64,000 nucleotides of DNA from Albibacterium sp963696875. Its GTDB lineage: Bacteria > Bacteroidota > Bacteroidia > Sphingobacteriales > Sphingobacteriaceae. Location of the stretch: positions 452,346 to 516,345 of the forward strand of contig CAVOLQ010000003.1 of NCBI GenBank assembly GCA_963696875.1, in the 5' to 3' direction. Position 1 is the first letter of the stretch. Each line of letters begins with the position of its first letter. Of this stretch, positions 1 through 9,605 are shown in pieces. The position numbers and the translations under genes were made by a program. The notes beneath the pieces were generated by a model. It saw nothing but the letters and a program-made list of their open reading frames with translations, was not told the origin of the DNA and made no database searches.

Positions 1-968
1 TTAAAGCCTATTCAAAGTCCTATTGGCTCTTTTGAGGGTCAACTAATTGGAGGAAGGCTTTTGGGTTCAGGCCATGGAGTTCTTGAGCCAGAGCGTGAAT
101 ATTTTGAAAATCCCTTATATGTTCCTAAACCTAAAGGGTCACGTTATATTTCCGGATATGTCCTTACTTGGCAGCCCAAATGGCTGGATGGCCTTTTCTT
201 AGGTTTAACTAAAAGTTCGCAAATGTATCGATCGGATATGCATAAATTTGGAGATCTTTTACCGTTCCACTCTTCGTCAAAAGAGGTAACTGCTGATCGA
301 GGTCTCAGTATACGAGATATACGCAATTCTTATTTTATGCGGTGGTTATGGGTAGAAGAACAGGCGGAATTTTATTTCGAATTTGGAAGAAACAACAACA
401 ATAGCGATTCTCGCGAACTATTATTAACTCCTGATCGTTCCCGTGCTTATATTTTAGGGCTTCGAAAGATATTTCCTTTTAACCAAAGTAAAGGGGAGAA
501 CTTTATTGTCAATGTGGAAGTGGCACAAATGCAAGAAACTTTTATTGAAGACGTTCGCAATACAAATCTTGGTATATCAATCATTATGTTCGTCAAGGGT
601 ATACAAATAGGGGGCAAGTATTAGGTGCAGGTATTGGCCCCGGGGGGAATATGCAGTCCTTGGACGTAAGTTGGTTCAATGGCTTAAAACGTCTTGGTTT
701 TCAAATGGAACGCTATGTCCACAATAACGATTTTTACTATTATGCTTTTGAAGATTCTCGAGATTATCGCAGGCATTGGACGGATTTGAGCTTCGCTGCC
801 TTAGGAGAATGGAATTACCGCAACCTTCTTTTTAACGCAAAAATACAAGGGATTAAGTCCTTGAATTACCAGTGGTTTTTACTTCAGGAACCTGGAGAGC
901 CGTATATGACAAATGGGAGGGATGCATTTAATCTTCAGGTACAAGCTGGCTTAACTTATCGTTTTTAG
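1..968 (+). pseudogene. Wzi-family capsule assembly outer membrane protein, 5'-truncated by window edge and frame-broken
   Basis: The gene enters open from base 1 (frame 1, running to a stop at 622-624) and resumes in frame 3 to the stop at 966-968. The second part carries the RQGYTNRGQVLGAGIGPG stretch typical of Bacteroidota Wzi-family proteins (PF14052), which are outer membrane beta-barrels thought to hold surface polysaccharide. It ends in Arg-Phe, the terminal aromatic expected for a barrel. The frame changes at about 555-566; upstream of the recognised motif the shifted frame already reads sensibly (SWYINHYV). A one-base indel explains this, so I treat it as one gene with a probable sequence error. 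The N-terminus lies outside the window. It converges with the Wzz-like gene, 31 bases away, and is the second Wzi-like protein of this locus. Confidence 0.75.
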
Positions 969-999
969 TTTAAAACTAGATTATGAAAGATCAAAAAAG

Positions 1000-2073
1000 T
1001 CAATTTTTTTTAAATAACAACAGGTACAAACTGTAAATTAATCCTGCGAAAAACATTCCTAAAAGGATACCCTTAGGGTATTTTAGTTTATTTTTCTTTA
1101 ATGGCATTTCAGGCTCGTCCACAATTTGAAAGGTAGGAGTCTCTTGTATTAACATGGATCTACTTACCTCTAGATTTTTTATTATCTCAGAATAAATTGT
1201 TTGTAATACCCGTTTATCTCTTTCTTGTACTTCATTGTTTACGCCAGCCTCGGTATATGCGGGGTTTATATCCAAAAGGATTTTATTAGATGCTGATGAA
1301 GAAAAGGTTTTGTCATTTAATAACTTTTCAATACTGTCTGCTCTATGCTGCAAACGATCCACGTTTGTACGCATTCTTTTTGTTTTCGTTTGGATATAAA
1401 AATCGCTAGCTTCATTCATTAATTTGGTTGAGAATAATGCACTTAAAGCCTCATCCCTCATCGTAGTACTTAGTGCAAAGAAGCTAAGTTTTTTATCAGG
1501 TTTGCTTACCGATATTTCTTTCTCGCCAATTCTTTTCATCATTACTTGCAGCAAACTATCTTGAAAACGGGTATAGTTTGCTGTTTGGGGTGGAAACATC
1601 ATGGTCTCACCTTTACTTTCTTTAAGTTTCGCCCATTTACGTTTTAGATCATATGCATCTGCGTATCGATCAGCTAATGTGTATTGAGTGCTATCAAACG
1701 GACTTGTTAAAGTTTGTTTGATCATTTTTTTACTTACCAGAAGTTCGAGCACGTTATCTCCTGCTAATATTCCGGTACTTCCTCCTGTCAGTCCACCAAT
1801 GTCAAAACCCAATTGACCTGCTAATGAAGACATTAATCCTCCACCACTACTTTTGGTATCTTCTACTACAAAGGATATACGGGAAGTATAGGTAGGAGGT
1901 AGATACCATGAAGCTAAAGCTCCTAAAAGTGCTCCTATCAGGCAAACTATGGCAATACGAATCCGATGTTGCCATAAGAATTGAATGTCTTTTTTTCGGT
2001 TCTCGAATAAAGTTTTGAATGAAAAGTCTTCTTCTTCGGTACGTTCTATTTTATGGAGAGGTTCGGTTTGCAT
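1000..2073 (-). CDS. Wzz/GumC-type polysaccharide chain-length determinant protein
   Basis: This 357-residue protein has the Wzz layout: a transmembrane segment at about residues 37-57, a long periplasmic part with a coiled-coil-prone middle (about 235-310), and a second transmembrane segment at about 333-352 preceded by a proline-containing stretch (DEPEMPLKKNKLKYPKG). Proteins of this kind control polymer length together with the Wzy polymerase and the Wza exporter. It lacks the C-terminal BY-kinase domain seen in fused Wzc proteins, and no separate tyrosine kinase is present in the window. It is the last gene of the minus-strand polysaccharide run; its start lies 3 bases after the export protein's stop, suggesting coupled translation. 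The start ATG at 2073 fits the family N-terminus. Confidence 0.88.
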   Translation of the reverse strand: MQTEPLHKIERTEEEDFSFKTLFENRKKDIQFLWQHRIRIAIVCLIGALLGALASWYLPPTYTSRISFVVEDTKSSGGGLMSSLAGQLGFDIGGLTGGSTGILAGDNVLELLVSKKMIKQTLTSPFDSTQYTLADRYADAYDLKRKWAKLKESKGETMMFPPQTANYTRFQDSLLQVMMKRIGEKEISVSKPDKKLSFFALSTTMRDEALSALFSTKLMNEASDFYIQTKTKRMRTNVDRLQHRADSIEKLLNDKTFSSSASNKILLDINPAYTEAGVNNEVQERDKRVLQTIYSEIIKNLEVSRSMLIQETPTFQIVDEPEMPLKKNKLKYPKGILLGMFFAGLIYSLYLLLFKKN

Positions 2074-2076
2074 AAT

Positions 2077-4385
2077 TTATTTAACAAATAAAGCTACCAT
2101 GGTAACTACTGCCGCCAGTGAAGAGGTGATCGCAGATATCTCGCCGAAACCCAAACGTATTTTGGCAGGTCCTTTTTGAGGGACGATGATTTTACTACCA
2201 GGAGTAATTTCAGGGTAATTTCTGAAAAATAGAAACTTTTTTACAGGTTGATTCGTGCCATTTGCATATTGTACATAGGCTCCTTTTAAGCGTGCGTTTT
2301 CTTTTGTGCCCCCCGCACCGTCAACGTAATACATGAAACTACGGCTTCTATAGTTTAATAATTGTGGATTATTAACCGCCCCCGCAACTTCCACAAATGG
2401 CATATCCTGTGGTATGTAAATACTATCGCCAGGCATCAGTATCATTGCTTTTTTATTTTGTTTAGACTTCATGTCAGTGAAATCGATATTTACTCGAATT
2501 CCTTTTCTGAAAATCTGCGCATTCTTTAAAGAACCCACCGGTGTGACGCCGCCGGCTCTTTGTATGTATTCAAGTCCAGTTTCATCTCTTCTTTGTTGTG
2601 CATAATCCCCAGGGAAGAGAACTTCTCCTCTAATTTTTACATTGCCTAAACTACGGTAATTGACCAAGCGTGGAACGTAAATATAATCTAGTGGCTGTAT
2701 TAAGAAATCACTTGTTTGAGTGAACTGGTTGCTATCTAAATCCAAAGTGATGACGTCGACTAGCTGGTTCGAGACTTCATCAGATGTGTTTTTCAATATT
2801 CGAGAAACCTCTACTCGGTGACTTGCGGCATCATTGTTGAAGCCATGCGCCATAGCAATCACATCGCCCATTTTCATTCCCTCTCGATAAAGAAAAATAC
2901 CTGGATTACGAACATGTCCTCCGATGGTTATTGCAGTTTTATCTTTTAAGTCTTGTTTAGAAAAGATCATTACTGAATCCTCTCGCATTAAGTAGATATC
3001 CTGTGCTGTTCCGGCCATTAGCTCTTGCAAATTAAATGACAGCATTTCTTTCTCTAAATCAGGAGAAGTGCGCTTGATGTATCCGTTTGTCAAAAAAGCA
3101 TCTTCTCTTAATCCATCCGCTTTGGCTATTAATTCCTTTAAACTAAGACTCGATGTTAATTCGAATACACCCGGACGATATACAGCACCTTCGATCACTA
3201 CTCGATTAGTATAGCGGTCCAAAATTGAACCAAAATATACGGAATCAGCGTTCTTTAAAACATATCGATCGAACAAATCGGAAGAGATATCCTTGACACT
3301 CCTTTCTTTATCATCAATTTTGGTTAATTTGGCTATCCCTTTATAAGCCTCATCACTAAAACCACCGGCATAATTAATAAGATTGGCTAAGGTTTCATTA
3401 GCTTTTAACTCATAGAGGCCAGGCCTTTTAATTTCTCCATCTACGGAAACACGGTTGGTGTAGACGGGAATTCGGATGACATCCTGATCTTCCAATCGTA
3501 CATTTGCGTCTAAATATCCCTTTTGGAGGAAGGAATAAAAATCAACTGTTTCAATTACTTTATTTCCTCGGATTACTTCAATGTTTCGCAACGAGCCACT
3601 TGCGGTAGGTCCACCAGATAAATATAAAGCATTGAATAAAGAAGATAACGAAGACAGGGTATAGGTGCCTGGCTGCACAACTTCGCCAATAATAGTTACT
3701 CTAATACTACGTACGGTTCCTAAGTCACATTTAATTTAGTTTGGCCGCTTGCCAATGCAGGATATATCTGCTGCATTCTAGATTTAATTTGTGCAGTGGC
3801 TTGTTCAATGGTAAAACCATTGAGATAAATTAAGCCAACATAAGGAATACGCAAATTGCCATCTGGAGTGATTTTGCTTTTTACACTGGACTCGTTCATT
3901 CCTGTCAGGATAACATTTACTTCATCATCAGGACCAAGAACATAATTTTTTGGTGTTGCAATACGGATGTCCGGTTCAAATTTCAAATTTGGATTGCTGA
4001 AAAAGTCCGACCCATAAACAAGGAACTTCTTTTTAATATGTTCGTTAGTAGGAGCGTAAGTCGTATCCCTTGAATATGAAATATCAGGTTTTTCGGAAGT
4101 GCTAGGAGGAAGGCTGGTGCTTTTTCCACTCATTTTTAATTCCGCAATTTTCTGTTTAAGCAGTTCGGCTTCTACTGGATCCATACCCCGTTGTTGGAGC
4201 AGCTGTATAGCCTGTTCTTCTGAAACACCGGATGATTCAAATCTTTTAGAAATTTCAAGGATTTGACTATCTGACAACTGAGAAACCTTTATTTTGCTCA
4301 GATCCTCGGTTGAAATATTCTGAGCGGATAAATTCAATGCATAAAAGCCAATAAATAAGAAAGCGATAAGGAATTTTAAACGCAT
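2077..4385 (-). pseudogene. Wza-like polysaccharide export protein with SLBB repeats, split by one frameshift
   Basis: The N-terminal part (4385-3720) has a signal peptide ending ALNLSAQ and a Poly_export domain with YVLGPDDEVNVILTG. The C-terminal part (3678-2077) contains several SLBB-type repeats, recognisable by recurring V-x-I-x-G-x-V-x-x-P-G patterns, and ends with a hydrophobic segment. Together they make a protein of roughly 770 residues, the usual size of Bacteroidota outer membrane polysaccharide exporters. The two frames join exactly if one T is added to the TT at about 3720-3722: the reading then becomes TKLNVTLGTVRSIRVTIIG, a natural family sequence. The break is therefore most likely a homopolymer error. 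The ATG at 3678 is internal and not a real start. It lies between the Wzi-like gene and the Wzz-like gene, with its own promoter box upstream. Confidence 0.85.
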
Positions 4386-4419
4386 AGGTTTTTGCTTGTT
4401 AAATTGTCTTAAATAGATA

Positions 4420-4427
4420 CAAAGATA
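4420..4427 (-). promoter_or_regulatory. Bacteroidota -7 box (TATCTTTG) upstream of the export gene
   Basis: On the minus strand the sequence reads TATCTTTG, an exact match to the Bacteroidota -7 consensus TAnnTTTG. A TTG at 4452-4450 lies 22 bases upstream, close to the expected position of the -33 element. Transcription would start near 4413 and give a leader of about 28 bases before the ATG at 4385. This suggests that the export pair (Wza-like, Wzz-like) can be transcribed separately from the long upstream operon. Confidence 0.5.
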
Positions 4428-4452
4428 TGTATTTTATGTACATTAATTTCAA

Positions 4453-6105
4453 TTACAACCCTAGCCTCATTTTTATCTCAAATTGTTGTGGATAACTTGT
4501 ATTTTGAGTGATAACGTTTTGATCTTCGTTCCAAGTGTATTGCGCATCTAAATATAAATTATTTATCCATTCGTAAGAAACTCGAAAAAGTACTTGTGTA
4601 TCCTTCCGCTCTAAATTCATTAGAAATACGGGTTGTGGTTCTGCATAATATTGATCAGTTAATTCATCCAGGTTACCTTTTCTGATTTTCTGTAATTGGA
4701 GATGCGTTTTTAAACGTGGAATGGGAGTATAGGAAGCATACGCGATTATTCTATCGGCATTATCACCCATCCAATCTCCTAACAGATAATTTTGATTTGT
4801 ATAAGTCTGTGCAGGAATTAAATTTTTGTATGCAAATGGGTTTATTCTAGTGTATTCTGCGCCAAGTAATAAGTTTGGAATAACAACATCCGCAACAGAG
4901 GCACCTAAAGTATAGCCGAGTTGATTTCTGCTCTTTTGTTTGTCAAAAATGGTAGAAGTTCGTATTTCATCAATAAAAAGCGAAGTGTAGAGATGAGTAT
5001 TTCGAAGATGGTTACGTGAGCTTGCTTGGAAAAAAAATTGGGCGTTAGCGCTGGCATTGATTCTATTACGCCCCGAATATTGATCATAAATTTTAAAAAA
5101 CATTAAAGGGAATAAATAGCCAACATCAAGTCCATCACTATAAACCATTGATTCTCCTAAGCTTAGACTCAGGCCTTTTAAGGGGAAGAAGTTTAAGCTG
5201 TGGGTTGCCATGAATTTGGAAACAAATCGTTCCCGGTCAGAGCCATAAATGTCATTGCCTTTTGGATAGCTTTTAGCGGAATCGATAATTCCCGACTGCA
5301 ACCAAAGGTGTGAGTAATTGAAGCTTAACCACTCTAAAGGTTTATAGTCGAGTCTTATAAAAGGATAGGCAGGGGCCTTATCAGATAAAACGATTCGCCC
5401 ATTTTGTCCATAACCCCATAACAATTGATCCATACCTAAGGAAATCGAACCATTGTTCCAATTGTAAGTTACGTTCCCTCTAAAGTCGGTATAATTTAAG
5501 ACCTTCTGGTTTATTGTATTGATTTTAACAATTCCAGGTTCTGGTGAGAAGCTTCGTAGGCTGTCAAAGCCATTTCCGTTTTCGGTAAAATCCTGATAAT
5601 ATGCTTGGAAACCAATGTTTTTTCCTATTTGACCCCAAAACTTCAAACCTGTTGCCGTAATAAAAGACGTTCCTAAATTATTATTTTTAATTCCAGCAAC
5701 AAGGGCGGGATCACCCCGAAGTATAAAGTTATCTTTTTTTACCGTTAGCACCCGTAAACGATGCGCTTGATCCTTTTTTAGGAAATAGGTACTGTCTAGT
5801 AAGTTACTATCGAATTCGCTGTATTCTTGTTTGTAAAATGCTAATTCACTTCTCTCAATGGAATTCAAAAGTGAAATGGAATGTTGCAGCTCATTAAGCT
5901 TTTCTGAAATAGTTTTTCGACTTACAGGACGCATTACGTCATCAAACTCAATGATACCTTTTTGTGAAAGTTTCTCTAAATAACTATAAACTTCGCTTTT
6001 CGGATTCTCCCATACTATTTGGGCTTTTAATGGCAAACTTGAGGTTAAAAGGACGGCAAGAAATGAAATTAAAGTATGAAATAGAAAAGTAATTTTTTTA
6101 TTCAT
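4453..6105 (-). CDS. Wzi/RemB-like outer membrane beta-barrel protein of the capsule locus
   Basis: This intact 550-residue protein starts with a signal peptide (hydrophobic to about residue 28, ending LKAQ). A short alpha-helical N-terminal part follows (YSYLEKLSQKGII), then a long series of alternating hydrophobic/aromatic beta strands to the C-terminus. This build matches Bacteroidota capsule assembly Wzi proteins and the related gliding protein RemB; the sequence alone does not separate the two. Position inside the polysaccharide operon favours a role in surface retention or assembly of the polymer. The stop is followed within about 70 bases by the export gene, with a promoter box in between. 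It is distinct in sequence from the partial Wzi protein at the left edge. Confidence 0.75.
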   Translation of the reverse strand: MNKKITFLFHTLISFLAVLLTSSLPLKAQIVWENPKSEVYSYLEKLSQKGIIEFDDVMRPVSRKTISEKLNELQHSISLLNSIERSELAFYKQEYSEFDSNLLDSTYFLKKDQAHRLRVLTVKKDNFILRGDPALVAGIKNNNLGTSFITATGLKFWGQIGKNIGFQAYYQDFTENGNGFDSLRSFSPEPGIVKINTINQKVLNYTDFRGNVTYNWNNGSISLGMDQLLWGYGQNGRIVLSDKAPAYPFIRLDYKPLEWLSFNYSHLWLQSGIIDSAKSYPKGNDIYGSDRERFVSKFMATHSLNFFPLKGLSLSLGESMVYSDGLDVGYLFPLMFFKIYDQYSGRNRINASANAQFFFQASSRNHLRNTHLYTSLFIDEIRTSTIFDKQKSRNQLGYTLGASVADVVIPNLLLGAEYTRINPFAYKNLIPAQTYTNQNYLLGDWMGDNADRIIAYASYTPIPRLKTHLQLQKIRKGNLDELTDQYYAEPQPVFLMNLERKDTQVLFRVSYEWINNLYLDAQYTWNEDQNVITQNTSYPQQFEIKMRLGL

Positions 6106-6178
6106 CTTATATAGGTTACATCAACAGTTTAATTTAGTAGCATAATTTAAAAGGTAAAGAATAGAGTTTAAGATACCT

Positions 6179-7319
6179 CTATCTTTTTGTACTTAAAACA
6201 AGTTCTTTCATTGAAGATAAATAGGAGTCGGTTATATGGTCCCAGTTATATTTTTCGGTTAATCCCTGTCCAACTTTTTCCTGCATTAACTTTATTATAT
6301 CACAATGCGATTCGAGGTATTCCATTCGTTCAGCAATTGATGCTTCGCTTTCATCAAAAAACAAGCCAAATTCGCCATTATTTAACATCTCTTGATTGAA
6401 GACAGTGTTTAAAGCAAGGATCGCACAGCGATTTGACATTGCTTTGAGCATGGCAGGATTTGTACCACCAAATTTATGACCATGTAAATAAACAAAAGCA
6501 TTTTGATATAAAGCCATTAATTTGTCTTGATTTTTTACATAACCCAAGAAAATTAATCGTTCATTTTGAAGTTTCTTCAAATTACTAGCGTATGTATCCG
6601 TATAAGGAACATCGCCTACCACAATTAACTTTTTAGTCGATTTTGATTTTAAAAATCCTTTAATGATAAGTTCTGCATTATTATCTGGAATTAATCGACC
6701 CACTATGAGGTAATATTCCCCTCGCTTTAGGTTGAAGTTTTCAATCAACACGTTATCGGTCTCTTTAAATTCAGGTGCGCCATAAGCTATGACCTTAGAT
6801 TCCGTGTGAAATTCCTCTAGGTATACTTGTCGCATTGCTTCTGCGTCAGTAATGATTAGATCATAAAAACTTGTAGCCAACCCTGCTGCCCACTTAAAAT
6901 AAGCGGCACCCAAACCTTTCCATTTCGGACGCAGCCATTCCAAGCCGTCGACATTGATCATTGTTTTTTTACCAGTTAATTTCGGTATCCAGCCCATCGG
7001 ACCGGCAGCAAGATTAACAATCAATAGAACATCAAAAGAGCTAAAGGTAGCATGCGTGATTGAAAGTAGGCAATGAATAATCTGATTCAGTGACTTACTT
7101 TGGATTGTTGGGATATAGTGGAGGGTGATGCCATTTATTTGTTTAGGTTTATCTTTAAAGAGGTTCCTCTGACAATAAACATGAACCTCTACGTCTTTTT
7201 TAATTAATCGTTCACTAAGCTCTTTAACAAAGGTTTCAAAACCTCCATCAGACATAGGGATAACCTCGTGAACCAATTATTGCTATTTTCAAATTGTTTT
7301 TGTTTGTAAGTCCTTCCAT
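6179..7319 (-). pseudogene. GT4/DUF1972-type glycosyltransferase, one frameshift near the N-terminus
   Basis: From the ATG at 7319 the frame reads LKIAIIGSRGYP and then stops; removing one C from the CCC at about 7258-7261 joins it to DGGFETFVKELSERL. The result keeps the exact spacing of the family motif (G-x-P-x-x-x-GGFETF) seen in DUF1972/rhamnosyltransferase-like GT-B enzymes. Later motifs are intact: VDGLEW, ITDAEA, YYLIVGRLIPDNN, a nucleotide-sugar-binding part GGTNPAMLKAM, and E-rich C-terminal helices. The full protein would be about 379 residues. It presumably adds a sugar to the lipid-linked repeat unit at the cytoplasmic face. The downstream ATG at 7276 is not the natural start. 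One homopolymer indel suggests a sequence error. Confidence 0.8.
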
Positions 7320-7358
7320 TTCATAATCGTTCTCTTGATCCAATTTGGAGCGGTTATT

Positions 7359-8605
7359 TTATAGACCAGGAATAAGCTTTTTCAATTCTTCAAAATGCTT
7401 TTGGGGGCTAAACAGGTCCTCTGCATGTGCTTTGGCATTATTCCCTAGTCGTGAAATTTCCTTTTTATCATTGTAAAGTGTACTTATTCTTTCTGAAAGC
7501 TCTTCTACATTTCCAGCTGCGAAAAGAACGCCAGAATAATTATGAATGACGGTTTCTGGGATTGCACCTAAATTCGCTCCAATTACCGGCTTACCCATTA
7601 ACATAGCTTCAACAATAGTAGAGCCCAATACTTCATACCTTCGGAAGGAACAATTAGAAATTCAGAGTGGTAAATCAATTGCCAGACTTCTTCTTTGCTT
7701 TTTTTGCCCATGAATTCCACATTAGTGAGATTGTGTTTCCGTTTGATAAGCTAAAGATCTTTTTCCGATTCGCCATCCCCAATTACTTTTAGATGAATGT
7801 TTGAAATATATTTCATAGCTTTCAGCAAAGTAGACACTCCTTTTATTTTTTCAAGTCGGCCAACAAATACAATGTATTTTTCGTTCGCCTCATATGAAAA
7901 AGACTTTTTCTGATACTATCATTGATACCGATATTTTCTAAATGATAACCGTGATAGATCTCTAAGTTTTCCAGGAAAGAACTCATGCTTTTTGTATTTT
8001 TCATAAGAAAAAACTGAGGGACATACAAAGTGATCAACATAAGTATAATAATCTGAAAACCTATAAACGTAGTTTTCCAAAGCTGCTACGGAGCTAGCAA
8101 GATAGGATTGTTTCTTGCATTTATTTAGAGTGCAATGATAAAAACGACCGCCAATACATTTCTCGCAAATTTCATCATTGCTAATAAAAGTACTTTGTGG
8201 ACATATTGCGGTATAATCGTGAAGCGTCCAGATTATTGGAATGTTTCTTTTTTTTAATACCTTTAAAATGCTTGGGGTTACGTAATGGTGGATTAGATTT
8301 AGATGGGCGAAATCAATCTTAACTGTATCTAATAAGCGTTCTAAATTCTTTTTGGCTTCAAGGGAGTAAATACTTTTAGTTAATACCTCAACTCCCTTTG
8401 TGATTTTTTTCTGTTGATTCAGTTTTTTATAATCTATGTTTTTTATAAAAAAGCTTGAATATTCACTTGGGATATTTCGCTCGTCTGCCATTGAAAATGG
8501 GATAACCTTATGGCCATTTTCTTGATAAATCTTACTTACATTTTCGATATAAGTCCAGTCGCCTCCACTCGGATACCAAGTCCAGTTTGCGATTAAAATG
8601 TTCAT
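7359..8605 (-). pseudogene. GT4-family glycosyltransferase, three frameshifts plus an in-frame TAG
   Basis: The start MNILIANWTWYPSGGDWTYIENV at 8605 opens a GT-B fold protein with a cysteine cluster in the middle (CEKCIGGRFYHC, residues about 145-160), known from some polysaccharide GT4 enzymes. The reading continues in other frames as YHGYHLENIGINDSIRK, then YEANEKYIVFVGRLEKIKG, then VEFMGKKSKEEVW, and ends with STIVEAMLMGKPVIGAN, the acceptor/donor loop of GT4. Single-base changes at about 7956-7985 (extra base), 7905-7909 (one A missing from a run) and 7641-7643 (one T missing) restore it. In addition, TAG at 7753-7751 interrupts KDL-LIKRKHN, where a substitution is needed. The total would be about 415 residues. 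It may be a sequence of poor quality or a gene in true decay. Confidence 0.75.
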
Positions 8606-9541
8606 TTATACTGATCTTTTTACTGCGTAATACCTAATTACTCCACCTCTTTTGCAAGCTGAAGCCAATGTTTCCAATAGTACTGCGAATGGCAATACCA
8701 AGCCTATTTTTAGGTATAAAGCCAAGGATTTCTTTTGCTTTAAATCCCCAATTAAAAACCCCTTATATCCAAACCAAGAGAAGATAGTTTGAATCATTCC
8801 TACTATTCCTAGATGGAATGAAAAGTATTCTTCCTTAAGGACAGTACATCCACTTTGTTTAATAGCCAATGACAAACTTTGAGGGGTGAAATGTGTAATG
8901 TGTCTCGGTACATCCAAATGAAGCCATCGTTTTCCAGACCATTTAGATTGCCAGCTTTCCATATTTGGCACCTCAATTACTAATAAGCCTTCTTCATCTA
9001 AGTTATCTTTAACTAGATTCTCTAAGGTGCTTATAGGAAGCGTAATATGTTCTAATACGTGAAATAAAGTTATAAGTGAAAACTTGTTTTCAAAGGCTTT
9101 GCCTTTCGAATAGTAATCTGTATTCACCTCTAAGCCAAAATGCGTTTTTGCATAATTGGCTCTTGGTTTAGAACTTTCAATTCCCTTGCCCTCAAAGCCG
9201 AACTTTTTAGCAAATTGTAGAAATAATCCTTTTCCGCAACCAAAGTCTAATAAAGATAAGCGGCGTAGTATGAGAAGCTTTTTTATTTCCTTTAGAACAA
9301 CACTGTACTGATATTCTTGTATTTTATAAAAGATTGTTCTTTGGGTGTCCCTAAGGGTATAGTCTTTCTCATCATAATAAATTTCAATGTTTACAGGATG
9401 GTTAAAGTATGTAAAAATGCTACGGCAATTGCTGCATTTTCGAATTTCATAGATTTCGTTATTATCTTCTTTTATTTCAAACAGAACAGAATGCCTATCA
9501 ACCTCAGTATTGGCACAAACAGGACAGGTAATATTAATCAT
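8606..9541 (-). CDS. Class I SAM-dependent methyltransferase with N-terminal zinc ribbon
   Basis: The 311-residue protein starts with CPVC (residues 6-9) and CSNC (36-39), a probable zinc ribbon. The Methyltransf_23-type Rossmann domain follows, with SAM motif I LLDFGCGKG at about 98-106 and the post-motif FHVLEHI at about 161-167. The C-terminus has a hydrophobic stretch (about 245-295). Such proteins are common in polysaccharide loci and are taken to methylate a sugar or the chain end; the substrate cannot be read from the sequence. Its stop TAA touches the ATG of the next glycosyltransferase (TAAATG), a sign of coupled translation. A TACCTTCG at 9589-9582, one base off the -7 consensus, lies in the 64-base gap upstream. 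Confidence 0.82.
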   Translation of the reverse strand: MINITCPVCANTEVDRHSVLFEIKEDNNEIYEIRKCSNCRSIFTYFNHPVNIEIYYDEKDYTLRDTQRTIFYKIQEYQYSVVLKEIKKLLILRRLSLLDFGCGKGLFLQFAKKFGFEGKGIESSKPRANYAKTHFGLEVNTDYYSKGKAFENKFSLITLFHVLEHITLPISTLENLVKDNLDEEGLLVIEVPNMESWQSKWSGKRWLHLDVPRHITHFTPQSLSLAIKQSGCTVLKEEYFSFHLGIVGMIQTIFSWFGYKGFLIGDLKQKKSLALYLKIGLVLPFAVLLETLASACKRGGVIRYYAVKRSV

Positions 9542-9605
9542 AAAAACGATCAGGAAAATACTCTTTTGAATGTTTACTAGGCGAAGGTAGCAAAAAAGGT
9601 TTGTT

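Noticed and set aside
2077..3678. A separate SLBB protein starting at the ATG at 3678
   Set aside because: Its first residues continue an SLBB strand, and one added T joins it to the upstream Poly_export part.
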